DNA from: Burkholderiales bacterium
Lineage (GTDB): Bacteria > Pseudomonadota > Gammaproteobacteria > Burkholderiales > SG8-39
Reading direction: 5' to 3'
Assembly (NCBI GenBank): GCA_027493935.1
Contig: JAOSJV010000012.1
Location: 248,001-312,000, forward strand
DNA: 64,000 bases
The notes below the pieces were generated by a model, which was not told the DNA's origin, did no database searches, and worked only from the letters and a program-made list of their open reading frames with translations. Shown here in pieces: positions 39,485 to 48,333 of this stretch; position 1 is the stretch's first letter, and each line of letters starts with the position of its first letter. The translations under genes were made by a program, and so were the position numbers.

Positions 39485-39498
39485 TTGACCCTGGTCAA
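39485..39498. promoter_or_regulatory. FNR/Dnr-like palindrome upstream of the ABC/GTPase/Fe-S cassette
   Basis: TTGAC-CCTG-GTCAA, a palindrome with the layout TTGAY-N4-RTCAA of the FNR/Anr/Dnr family. It lies 60 bases upstream of the ATPase start (39558) and 78 bases from the lipoprotein start on the other strand, so it could serve either gene. This suggests control by low oxygen or NO. Confidence 0.5.
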
Positions 39499-39557
39499 AC
39501 GCGGCCCGCGCCCGGGCTGGCATGGTGGCCACGAGAGCGGCGCGAGGGCATCGGTCC

Positions 39558-40379
39558 ATGGACATCCGCGAGATCAGCCTGATCGGAGGCTTCGGCAAGG
39601 CGGGCGGGCGCGAGCCGGTCGCGCGGCTCGACATGCGCATGGGCGACGTGGTGAGCATCGTCGGTCCGACCGGCTCGGGCAAGACCATGCTGATCAACGA
39701 CATCGCGCTCTTCGCCGACGCGAACACGCCGTCGCGCCGGCGCGTGCTGGTGAACGGCGCGCCGCCGCCGGCGATCTTCCAGGAGGATCCCTCGCACAAC
39801 CCGATCGCGCTGATCACGCAGCACACGACGTTCCTCTCCGACCTGCCGGTGCGCGAGTTCCTGCGCATCCACGCGAAGATCCGGCGCGCCGCGCGGCAGG
39901 AATCGGTGGTGGAGGAGACGCTCGCGTTCGCGAACGAGCTCACCGGCGAGCCGATCATCGAGCGCTCGGCGATGACCGAGCTCTCCGGCGGCCAGACCCG
40001 CGCGCTGCTGGTCGCCGACGCGGTGGTGATCGGCAACTCGCCGATCATCCTGCTCGACGAGATCGAGAACGCCGGCATCGACCGGCTGCGCGCGCTCGAG
40101 CTGCTCAAGCGCTACCGCAAGATCTTCATCTTCGTCACGCACGACCTGCGGATCACGCTGCTGTCGGACTATCGGGTCGTGCTGCTCGGGGGCGCGATGC
40201 AGGCGATCGTCGCGCGCGCCGAGGAAGAACGCCGGGTCGCCGGCCGCATCGGGCTGCTCGACGGGATCATGGTGGACGTGCGCAACCGGCTGCGCGCGGG
40301 CGAGCGGCTCGCCGAGCGCGATCTCATCGGCGAGCTCGAGCAGGTGCTCGCGGCGCCCTCCGCCGAGGCCGTGCGATGA
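39558..40379 (+). CDS. Soluble ABC-type ATPase of unknown system
   Basis: 273 residues from ATG 39558. Walker A GPTGSGKT at 36-43, signature LSGGQTRALLVAD, Walker B PIILLDEIENAG, H-loop VTHD. No permease is encoded nearby and there are no membrane helices, so it is probably not a transporter. The Q-loop region (ALITQHTTFLSDLPVREFLRIHAKI) and the C-terminal extension are unlike standard importers. The stop overlaps the start of the GTPase (ATGA), so the products probably act together. Confidence 0.8.
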   Translation: MDIREISLIGGFGKAGGREPVARLDMRMGDVVSIVGPTGSGKTMLINDIALFADANTPSRRRVLVNGAPPPAIFQEDPSHNPIALITQHTTFLSDLPVREFLRIHAKIRRAARQESVVEETLAFANELTGEPIIERSAMTELSGGQTRALLVADAVVIGNSPIILLDEIENAGIDRLRALELLKRYRKIFIFVTHDLRITLLSDYRVVLLGGAMQAIVARAEEERRVAGRIGLLDGIMVDVRNRLRAGERLAERDLIGELEQVLAAPSAEAVR

Positions 40380-41074
40380 GAGCCGTCATCTGTGCCGGCC
40401 CGCCGACGAGCGGCAAGACCACCGTTCTGCGGCACGCGGCGCGCAAGCTCGCCGAGCGCGGCCGGCGGCTCGCCTACCTCAAGATCGACGTGCAGTACTG
40501 CGACGAAGACGAGCTGTTCGCCCGCGAGCTCGGCATCCCGGCGCGCAAGGTCTACTCGGGCGACCTCTGCCCCGACCACTGCAGCGTGCTGGTGCTCGGC
40601 GACGCGCTCGCCTGGGCCGCGCGCGAATCGGCCGAGTTCCTGCTGGTCGAGACCGCGGGCCTGTGCCTGCGCTGCGCGCCCTACATCGAAGGCGGGCTGG
40701 GCGTGATCGTGCTCGAGGCGACGAGCGGGATGAATCTGCCGCGCAAGATCGGAGCGATGCTCACGCTCGCCGACCTCGCGGTGGTGACCAAGATCGACCT
40801 CGTCTCGCAGGCCGAGAAGGAGGTGTTCCGCGCGAACCTGCTCGATGCGGCCGACATCCCGGTGATCGAGACCGACGCGCTGCACGGCATCAACCTCGAG
40901 CCGGTGGTGCGCCGGATCGAGGCCACGCCGGAGCTCGTGGAACCCTCGCGGCTGCGCGGCAGCCCGCCGATGTCGGTGTGCACGATCTGCGCCGGCAAGA
41001 AAGAGATCGGGTGGGAGCACCACTACGGCGTCGTGCGCGCGCTCGACTCCGATCTCTTCTACCGGGGCCAGTGA
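40376..41074 (+). CDS. HypB/UreG-like SIMIBI GTPase with three Cys pairs
   Basis: 232 residues. P-loop GPPTSGKTT (8-16), LLVETAG (switch/Walker B, 89-95) and VVTKIDLV (guanine-specificity motif). Cysteine pairs CPDHC (65,69), CLRC (97,100) and CTIC (202,205) are suited to metal or Fe-S binding; the C-terminal GWEHHYG adds two His. It resembles nickel-insertion GTPases but is distinct from the UreG in this window. It sits between an ATPase and an Fe-S protein and is likely a maturation or activation factor; the target is unknown. Confidence 0.78.
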   Translation: MRAVICAGPPTSGKTTVLRHAARKLAERGRRLAYLKIDVQYCDEDELFARELGIPARKVYSGDLCPDHCSVLVLGDALAWAARESAEFLLVETAGLCLRCAPYIEGGLGVIVLEATSGMNLPRKIGAMLTLADLAVVTKIDLVSQAEKEVFRANLLDAADIPVIETDALHGINLEPVVRRIEATPELVEPSRLRGSPPMSVCTICAGKKEIGWEHHYGVVRALDSDLFYRGQ

Positions 41075-41087
41075 CGGAGCGGCGTCG

Positions 41088-41735
41088 ATGGACAAGACGA
41101 TCGCGGAGGTCGCCGCGACGCTGCCCGGCAAGGACTGCGGGCAGTGCGGCTTCAGGACCTGCGCGGGCCTCGCCGAGCTCATCCTGCGCGCGCCGGACGC
41201 GCGGCGGCGCTGCGTGCACCTCGGCCCGGGCGCGGCGGCCGCGCTCCAGCCGGGCGCGGCCGCGCCCGAGGCGTGGCACGACATCCTCGGCCGCGAGTAC
41301 GAGATGGTGCTCGAGCCCTTCCCCGAGGATCCCGGCCCGCGCGAGAACATCGTGCCGTTCAACCCCGCGCTCGCCGAGCGGCTGCGGTTGAAGCGCGGCG
41401 ACGTCCTCCTCGGGCGTCCGGCGGGGGTCGGCTGCCCGGTCACTCACGTCGGGCGCCTGATGGACGACCCGGATGCCCTCTCGGGGGCGCTCGTGTGGTG
41501 CATCGTGGGACCGATCGCCGCCCGCGACGCGCACGCCGTCGAGATCGGCGGCTACCACATCATCGCGTACGAGGGCCTGGTGCGCGCGACGCGCGTCGCG
41601 CCACAGGTCGGCGGACGCTACTTCTTCAAGCCGGCGCTGTGCATGCTCCAGTCGCGCCACTCCGGCGTGGTGAGCTTCGCCGCGCACCGTGCCGAAGGCT
41701 GGCACGTACGCTTCGAGGGCATCACGATCGCCTGA
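41088..41735 (+). CDS. Fe-S protein with four-cysteine (CdhD/AcsC-type) motif
   Basis: 215 residues. LPGKDCGQCGFRTC..RRRC (Cys 17, 20, 25, 42) is the [4Fe-4S] motif of the corrinoid iron-sulfur protein family (PF04060-like). The remaining 170 residues form a second domain (LLGRPAGVGCPVTHVGRLMDD, CIVGPIAARDAHAVEIGGYHIIAYEGLV) that I do not recognise. 13 bases after the GTPase. Probably the redox or metal-carrying partner of the two P-loop proteins. Confidence 0.75.
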   Translation: MDKTIAEVAATLPGKDCGQCGFRTCAGLAELILRAPDARRRCVHLGPGAAAALQPGAAAPEAWHDILGREYEMVLEPFPEDPGPRENIVPFNPALAERLRLKRGDVLLGRPAGVGCPVTHVGRLMDDPDALSGALVWCIVGPIAARDAHAVEIGGYHIIAYEGLVRATRVAPQVGGRYFFKPALCMLQSRHSGVVSFAAHRAEGWHVRFEGITIA

Positions 41736-41814
41736 CCGGCGGGCGCGGCGGGATGCAGCCGGACCCGTAGACTCGCGCCGTGACCGAGCACGCCCGCAAG
41801 AAACCGGCGATCCA

Positions 41815-41892
41815 GTCGTCCCCGCGCGGGCGGGAATCCGGGATGCCCACGGGCGCGCTTCCCTGGATTCGCGCCTGCGCGGGAATGACGAG
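41815..41892 (+). repeat. Dispersed palindromic repeat, copy A
   Basis: Inverted arms GTCGTCCCCGCGCGGGCGGGAA and CGCCTGCGCGGGAATGACGA flank a variable centre. Read as protein the right arm gives LDSRLRGNDE, the hallmark of a repeat family frequent between genes in proteobacteria. This copy overlaps the 5' end of the P-type ATPase gene. Confidence 0.75.
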
Positions 41893-41940
41893 CCGGCGGA
41901 GGCCGCGAACGCGGACGCGCACGCGCGCAGCGCCGCGGAG

Positions 41941-44709
41941 GTGTGCGGGGCGCTCGGCACCGACCCGGAGCGCGGGCTCGCCGCGGCCGAGGCCGCGCGG
42001 CGGCTCGCGGCGATCGGGCCGAACGCGCTCGCGCCGGCCGCGCCGGTGCCAGCATGGCGGCGCCTGCTCGCCCAGTTCGAGAGCCCGCTCGTGCTGCTGC
42101 TCGTCGCCGCGGTGGCGATCTCGCTCGCGGTGTGGTTCCTGGAAGGCGCCGCGGGCACGCCGCACGAGTCGATCATGATCCTCGCGATCGTGCTCGCGAA
42201 CGCCCTGCTCGGCTACGTGCAGGAGGCGCGCGCGGAGGCGGCGATCGCGGCGCTGCGCAGCATGGCCGCGCCCCAGGCGGTGGTGGTGCGCGACGGCGAG
42301 CCGCGCTCGATCGCGGCCGAGGAAGTCGTACCAGGCGACGTCATCGTGGTCGACGAAGGCGCCAGCATCCCGGCCGATGCGCGTCTGATCGAGTCGGTGT
42401 CGCTGCAGACCGTGGAGGCCGCGCTCACCGGCGAGTCGACGCCGCTCGCGAAGCTCACCGAGCCGGTGAGCGCGGAGGCGCACCTGGGCGACCGGGTCAA
42501 CATGCTCTTCGCCGGCACGGCCGCCAGCTACGGGCACGGCCGCGCGGTCGTCACGGCCACCGGCATGCGCGCCGAGATCGGAAAGATCGCCGGTCTCCTG
42601 GCGGCGACGCACGACGAGCGCACGCCGCTGCAGGCCGAGCTCGCCTACGTCGGGCGGCTGCTCGGCGCGGCGGTGATCGCGATCGCGATCGTCGTCGGGG
42701 CGACGATCCTCGCGCTGCAGCCGCAGGTCACGGCCGCGGTCGTGGCGACCGTGCTCCTGTTCGCCATCTCGCTCGCGGTCGCGGCGGTGCCCGAGGGGCT
42801 CCCGGCGGTGACCACGGTGGCGCTCTCGCTCGGCATGCAGCGCATGGCCCGTCGCAACGTCATCGTGCGCCGTCTGGCGGCGGTCGAGACGCTCGGCTCG
42901 GCGACCGTCATCCTCTCGGACAAGACCGGCACGCTCACCAGGAACGAGATGACGGTGCGGGCGGTGGCGACCGCGAGCGGCCGCGCCGAGCTGACCGGCA
43001 GCGGCTACGCGCCCGAGGGCGAGCTGCTCTCCGACGGCGCGCCGCTCGCCGACGGGTCGCTGCGACGCGAGGTCGAGTGGGCGCTGGCGGCGGGGTTCCT
43101 GGCGAACAACGCCGAGCTCGTCGGGGAAGGCGACACCGCCCGCTCGGTACGCGGCGATCCCACCGAGGGCGCGCTCAAGGTGGCGGCGCTCAAGGCGGGG
43201 CTCTCGGCCGCGGCGCTGGAGGCGCGCTTCGAGCGCCGCGGCGAGGTGCCGTTCTCGGCCGAGCGCAAGCTCATGAGCACGGCGCACAGCGACGCCGATC
43301 GGCCCCGCACGCTGCTGCTCGTCAAGGGCGCACCGGACGTGCTGCTCGCGCGCTGCACGCACGAGCGCGCGGGCGACGAACGGCGCGCGCTGGACGACGC
43401 CCGGCGCTCCGCAATCCTCGAGACGGTGGAGGGCCTCGCGGACGAGGCGCTGCGCACGATCGGTGTCGCCTTCCGCACGATCGCGCCCGAAGCGGCAATG
43501 CGGCTCGACGAGTCGGCCGAGCGCGACCTCGAGTGGATCGGCGTCGCCGGAATGATCGACGCGCCGCGCCCGGAGGCGAGGAGCGCAGTGCAGGCGGCGC
43601 ACGGCGCCGGCATACGGGTCGGGATGATCACCGGGGATCACCCGACCACCGGCGCCGCGATCGCGCGCGAGCTCGGCATCGCGCGCCGCGGCGAGCGCGC
43701 GATCACCGGCGCGGAGGTCGGGCGCATGAGCGACGCCGAGCTCGCCGAGCGCGTGCGCACGTGCACGGTGTACGCGCGGGTGAGCCCGGAGCACAAACTG
43801 CGCATCGTGAACGCGCTGCGCGCCCAGGGCGAGGTGGTCGCGATGACCGGCGACGGCGTGAACGACGCGCCGGCGCTGCGCGCGGCCGACATCGGCGTCG
43901 CGATGGGGCTCGGCGGGACCGACGTCGCGCGCGAGGCCTCCGACATGATCCTGACCGACGACAACTTCGCCTCGATCGTCGCGGCGATCGAGGAGGGCCG
44001 CTCGATCTACGCCAACATCCAGAAGTTCCTGCGCTACATGCTCTCGACGAACCTCGCCGAGGTGCTGGTCCTCTTCCTCGCCGTGGTGCTCGCGGCCGCG
44101 CTCGGCCTGGTCGCCGACGGCGGCGCAGCGCTCGTGCTGCCGCTGCTGCCGGCGATGATCCTCTGGATCAACCTGCTCACCGACGGGGCGCCGGCGCTCG
44201 CGCTCGGCGTCGACCCCGCCGATCCGGACGTGATGCGGCGTCCGCCGCGCGACCCGGGCAAGCGCGTCATCACGCGACGCATGTGGATCGGCGTCTCGGT
44301 GGCGGCCGCCGCGATCACCGCGGGCGCGCTCGGCGTGCTCGACGCCGCCTTGCCAGGCGGGCTGATCGAGGGCGACGGCGAAGTCGCCTACGCGCGCACG
44401 CTCGTGTTCACCACCCTCGTGCTGTCCCAGCTCTTCGAGGTGCACTGCATCCGCTCCGACGAGCGCAGCCTGGTCCACGGACTGTTCGCGAACCGCTGGC
44501 TCTGGCTCGCGGTCGCGCTCGCGCTCGCCCTGCAGGTGCTCGCAGTGGAGGTTCCGCTCTTGCAGAAGGCCTTCGGCGCGGTGCGGCTGACGGCGACCGA
44601 CTGGCTGCTGTGCAGCGCGGCGGCGAGCCCGGTGCTCTTCGCGCGCGAGGCGCTGAAGGCCGTCTGGCGCGCCGCCGACCGGCGCGCCGCGGCGCGCGCG
44701 CTGCCCTGA
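41941..44709 (+). CDS. Cation-transporting P-type ATPase (P2A, Ca2+-type)
   Basis: About 922 residues from GTG 41941. N-terminal GTDPERGLAAAEAARRLAAIGPNAL, TGES actuator (EAALTGESTPL), phosphorylation site SDKTGTLTRNEMTV, helix-4 AAVPEGLPAV, MITGDHPTTGAAIA, hinge TGDGVNDAPALRAADIGVAMG and a six-helix C-terminal domain. PEGLP and the overall layout fit Ca2+/Mn2+-like pumps. The true start is unclear: GTG 41780 (MTEHARKK..) has a good position but a different frame, and a dispersed repeat lies between it and the conserved domain. Confidence 0.9.
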   Translation: MCGALGTDPERGLAAAEAARRLAAIGPNALAPAAPVPAWRRLLAQFESPLVLLLVAAVAISLAVWFLEGAAGTPHESIMILAIVLANALLGYVQEARAEAAIAALRSMAAPQAVVVRDGEPRSIAAEEVVPGDVIVVDEGASIPADARLIESVSLQTVEAALTGESTPLAKLTEPVSAEAHLGDRVNMLFAGTAASYGHGRAVVTATGMRAEIGKIAGLLAATHDERTPLQAELAYVGRLLGAAVIAIAIVVGATILALQPQVTAAVVATVLLFAISLAVAAVPEGLPAVTTVALSLGMQRMARRNVIVRRLAAVETLGSATVILSDKTGTLTRNEMTVRAVATASGRAELTGSGYAPEGELLSDGAPLADGSLRREVEWALAAGFLANNAELVGEGDTARSVRGDPTEGALKVAALKAGLSAAALEARFERRGEVPFSAERKLMSTAHSDADRPRTLLLVKGAPDVLLARCTHERAGDERRALDDARRSAILETVEGLADEALRTIGVAFRTIAPEAAMRLDESAERDLEWIGVAGMIDAPRPEARSAVQAAHGAGIRVGMITGDHPTTGAAIARELGIARRGERAITGAEVGRMSDAELAERVRTCTVYARVSPEHKLRIVNALRAQGEVVAMTGDGVNDAPALRAADIGVAMGLGGTDVAREASDMILTDDNFASIVAAIEEGRSIYANIQKFLRYMLSTNLAEVLVLFLAVVLAAALGLVADGGAALVLPLLPAMILWINLLTDGAPALALGVDPADPDVMRRPPRDPGKRVITRRMWIGVSVAAAAITAGALGVLDAALPGGLIEGDGEVAYARTLVFTTLVLSQLFEVHCIRSDERSLVHGLFANRWLWLAVALALALQVLAVEVPLLQKAFGAVRLTATDWLLCSAAASPVLFAREALKAVWRAADRRAAARALP

Positions 44710-44929
44710 GGCAATGCGGCGGAAGGTCGTCGTCCTGTTGCCGCCATCTGCGCGAAAGCGGGATCCAGCGGGCCTTCGCGAACGCGAGCGGTCTCGTTCC
44801 GCGCGACCGCGTCAACCCGTTCGAGGGCAGGTTGCGCGGGCGCGACCACCTTGCTGCGCACCGCCGCGGGGACGGCAGGCGCAGCCTGGTTACGGCGTAC
44901 ACTCTGCGCCCTCCGGCTTGCACCCCGAC

Positions 44930-45568
44930 ATGGGCGACACGCTGCCGTTTCTCGCCAAGGGCCTCGTGCTCGGCTTCTCGATCGCTGCGCCGGTCGGCCC
45001 GATCGGCGTGCTGTGCTTCCGCCGCGCGCTCGAGCGCGGGTTCTGGCCGGCGGTCGCCGGCGGGCTCGGCACCGCGGCCGCCGATGCCGCGTACGCCGCG
45101 GTGGCCGCGTTCGGCGTCACCGCCGTCTCGGCCGCCCTGCTCGGCCACCAGCGCGCGTTCGCCCTGGTGGGCGGCGGCACGCTCGTCTGGCTCGGCGCGC
45201 GCGCGCTCTTCTCGCGCGCGCCTGAGCGCGCGGCCGTTGCGCCCGCAGGCGGCGCGCGCGACGGCTACGCCGCGATGTTCGCGGCGACGTTCCTGCTGAC
45301 GCTCGCGAATCCGGCCACGATCCTCTCGTTCGCCGCGGTCTTCGCCGGCCTCGGCCTCGCCGACGCCAGCGGCGGCGCCGCCGCCGCAGCGCTGCTCGTG
45401 CTCGGTGTCTTCGCCGGGTCGATGCTGTGGTGGATCCTGCTGTCGGGCGCTGTGAGCGCGCTGCGCCAGCGCACGCCGCGCGCCGCGCTCGGCTGGGCCA
45501 ACCGCGTCTCGGGCGTCCTGCTCGGCGGTTTCGGGCTTTGGGTGCTGCGCGGTGGCTTCGGTCAGTGA
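44930..45568 (+). CDS. LysE/RhtB family exporter
   Basis: 212 residues from ATG 44930. LVLGFSIAAPVGPIGVLCFRRALERGFWPAVAGGLGTAAADAAYA is the family signature; six helices, with TFLLTLANPATILSFAAVFAG. Exports amino acids or related solutes; the substrate is unknown. The preceding 220 bases after the ATPase have no clear gene. Confidence 0.88.
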   Translation: MGDTLPFLAKGLVLGFSIAAPVGPIGVLCFRRALERGFWPAVAGGLGTAAADAAYAAVAAFGVTAVSAALLGHQRAFALVGGGTLVWLGARALFSRAPERAAVAPAGGARDGYAAMFAATFLLTLANPATILSFAAVFAGLGLADASGGAAAAALLVLGVFAGSMLWWILLSGAVSALRQRTPRAALGWANRVSGVLLGGFGLWVLRGGFGQ

Positions 45569-45575
45569 CAGCGAC

Positions 45576-47424
45576 ATGGGCGGCGAGGCGCTCGATTGGC
45601 ACGACGCGACGCCGTATTCGCGCCGCTTCGGCGACGTGTACTTCGCGCGCGGCGCGGGGGCTCGGCGAGACGCGCCACGTCTTTCTCGCGGGAAACGGTC
45701 TTGCCGAGCGCTGGGCGCGGCTCGCGCTGGGCGCGCGCTTCGCGATCGGCGAAACGGGGTTCGGCACCGGGCTCAATTTCTGCGCGGCGTGGGCGCTGTG
45801 GGCAACCGCCGCGCCGCGCGACGCGATCCTGCATTACGTCAGCGTCGAGGCCTACCCGCTCGCGCGCACGGACCTCGCGCGCGCGCTCGGCGCCTGGCCG
45901 GAGCTCGCCGCGCAGTCCGGTGCGCTCCTCGCGCAGTACGGCGCGCTCGCGTCCGGCTGGCATCGCTTCGGCTTCGCCGACGCCCGCGTGCTGCTGACCC
46001 TCGGCGTGGGCGGCGCCGCGGAGCGGCTCGGCGAGCTCGCCGGGCGCTGCGACGCGTGGTTTCTCGACGGCTTCGCGCCGGCGCGCAACCCCGACATGTG
46101 GAGTGAGGCGGTGCTCGAGGCGGTCGCCGCGCACTCGTTCGCGGGCGCGACGTTCGCGACCTACACCGCCGCCGGGGCGGTGCGCCGCGGACTCGAAGCC
46201 GCCGGCTTCAGCGCGGAGAAGCGCGCCGGTTTCGGGCACAAGCGCGAGATGCTCGCCGGCGCGCTCGCGCGGCCGGCGCCGGCGCGCGCGCAGCGCACCG
46301 GCGGCCGCAGCGCGGTCGTCATCGGCGGCGGGCTCGCCGGCGCCGCGAGCGCGTGGAGCCTCGCCCAGCGCGGCTGGCAGGTCACGCTGCTCGAGCGGCA
46401 CGCCGCGCTCGCGGAGGAGGCCTCGGGCAATCCGCAGGGCGTGCTCTACGCCCGCCTTGCCGCGCGGCCGTCCGCGCTCGGCGAGCTGGTGCTCTCGGGC
46501 TACCAGCACAGCATCCGCGTCCTGAACGCGATCCTGCCGCAGGGCGAGGAAACGTGGCGCGCGTGCGGCGTGCTGCAGCTCGCGCTCGACGCGAAGACCG
46601 CCGCGCGGCAGGACGCCGTGATCGCGACCGGGCTGCCCGCCGCGGTGGCGCGCCGCGTCGACCGCGCCGAGGCGAGCGCCCTCGCCGGCGTGCCGCTGCC
46701 CGCCGGCGGGCTCTTCTTTCCCGGCGCGGGCTGGGTGCACCCGCCGGCGCTCGTGCGCGCGCTCGCCGCGCACCCGCGAATCGAAGTGCGCACGGGCGTC
46801 GAGGCGCGCGCGCTCGAACGCGCGCCGGACGGCGAGTGGCGCGTGCTGGCCGACCGCGCGGTCGCCGCGCGCGCGCCGGTCGTGGTGCTCGCCGCCGCGG
46901 TCGAGGTCGCACGGTTCGCGCAGACGCGGGCGCTGCCGCTGCACGCGGTGCGCGGCCAGCTCACGCTTGTGCCGGCAACCGAGGCGAGCCGTGCGCTGGC
47001 CACCATCGTGTGCGGCGAGGCTTCGATCACGCCCGCGCGCGGCGGCGCGCACACGCTCGGCGCGACCTTCGTCCACGAGTTCCACGACCTCGCGGTGCGC
47101 GCCGCAGAGCACCGGTCGAACCTCGCCGACCTCGGCGCGATGGCGCCGGCGCTCGCGCAAGCGCTTTGCGCCGACGCCCTCGACCCCGAAACGCTCGCCG
47201 GCCGGGCGGCGGTGCGCTGCACGAGCCCCGACCGGCTGTGCGTCGTCGGGCCGGTGCCGGGCGAGGGCGGGCTGCACGTGAACACCGCGCACGGCTCGCG
47301 CGGCCTCATCGGCCCGCCGCTGTGCGCTGAGGTGCTCGCCGCACGCCTCGAGGAGGAGCCCGCACCGCTGTCGGCGCGCCTCGTCGCGGCGCTCGACCCG
47401 GGGCGGTTCCGGCACGGCGCATGA
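45576..47424 (+). CDS. mnmC: Bifunctional tRNA mnm5s2U biosynthesis protein MnmC (frameshifted)
   Basis: About 615 residues. The N-terminal methyltransferase domain has LDWHDATPYSRRFGDVYF, IGETGFGTGLNF (SAM site) and WFLDGFAPARNPDMWS. The C-terminal FAD oxidase domain has AVVIGGGLAGAASAWSLAQRGW, EASGNPQGVLYARL and HVNTAHGSRGL. It converts cmnm5U to mnm5U at the wobble position of several tRNAs. An extra G in the run at 45656-45660 shifts the frame after the first 27 residues. Start ATG 45576; GTG 45552 overlaps lysE. Confidence 0.93.
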
Positions 47425-47540
47425 GCGCGGGCATAATCGATTTTTGCGATCGTTCCGAGCGCAACAATGCGCTGGACCGATAGGCGGTGCGCGCTTATCC
47501 TTGTGCCGTCATGCGTACCAGCCAAGAAACGGAGGCTCGA

Positions 47541-48044
47541 ATGGCCAAGAAGTCGGCGCAATCGGCGGTTGCCGTACCCGCCATCGACATCGGCATCGGC
47601 GAGAAGGATCGCACGAAGATCGCCGCGGGGCTGTCCCGCGTGCTCGCCGATACCTACACGCTCTACCTCAAGACGCACAACTTCCACTGGAACGTCACCG
47701 GGCCGATGTTCAACACGCTGCACCTGATGTTCGAGCAGCAGTACAACGAGCTCGCGCTCGCGGTGGACGCGATCGCCGAGCGCATCCGCGCCCTCGGCCA
47801 TCCGGCGCCCGGGTCGTACAAGGCCTATGCGAAGCTCTCCTCGATCGTGGAAGCCGATGACGTGCCCTCGGCCGAGGAGATGATCGCCGAACTCGTCAAG
47901 GGCAACGAGACCGTTGCGAAGACCGCGCGCTCGGTGTTCCCCGCCGCCGAAAAGGCGTCCGACGAGTCCACCGCCGACCTGCTGACCCAGCGCATGCAGG
48001 TGCACGAGAAGACCGCGTGGATGCTGCGAAGCATGCTGGAATAG
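47541..48044 (+). CDS. dps: Dps-family ferritin-like DNA-binding protein
   Basis: 167 residues from ATG 47541, with ribosome site [55 protein letters not shown] contains the intersubunit ferroxidase ligands (His, His, Asp, Glu). The Lys-rich N-terminus (MAKKSAQ) can bind DNA. Dps dodecamers store iron and protect DNA during oxidative stress or starvation. No OxyR site could be assigned. Confidence 0.92.
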   Translation: MAKKSAQSAVAVPAIDIGIGEKDRTKIAAGLSRVLADTYTLYLKTHNFHWNVTGPMFNTLHLMFEQQYNELALAVDAIAERIRALGHPAPGSYKAYAKLSSIVEADDVPSAEEMIAELVKGNETVAKTARSVFPAAEKASDESTADLLTQRMQVHEKTAWMLRSMLE

Positions 48045-48246
48045 CGGCCCCGCGCCCGCCCTCGCCGCGACGAGCGCGGTAGCGCGCGACCCCCGCGGCG
48101 CGCGGCACGGGCCGGCGTGCGCACGTCGGCGCAGCCCGGCGCGACGGCGCCGCCGCGCGCGTAATGCAGATCACGAATTTCTGCGCCGGACGTCCGCGCG
48201 CGCGCCGAATGACTTAGCGTGCGGGAGGGTCCGCCGCGCCGGCCTC

Positions 48247-48273
48247 TTGGCCGGCGCGCGGGTGCGCTACACT
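48247..48273 (+). promoter_or_regulatory. Possible promoter of the TrpB2-type gene
   Basis: TTGGCC and TACACT separated by 15 bases, 61 bases upstream of the start. The -10 box is good but the spacing is short. The palindrome GCCGGC-N6-GCCGGC overlaps the -35 box. Confidence 0.3.
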
Positions 48274-48333
48274 GTCGCGAGCGCGCGCGGCCGCACACAG
48301 GCGGGCGCCGCGGCGACAAAACGGAGGAGAGCC

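Noticed and set aside
41722-44478. A 918-codon antisense open frame opposite the P-type ATPase
   Set aside because: Arg/His/Asp-rich low-complexity translation without any domain; a typical shadow of a GC-rich coding strand.
47440-47540. OxyR site upstream of dps
   Set aside because: The AT-rich patch has small palindromes but no convincing match to the ATAG/CTAT spacing pattern.
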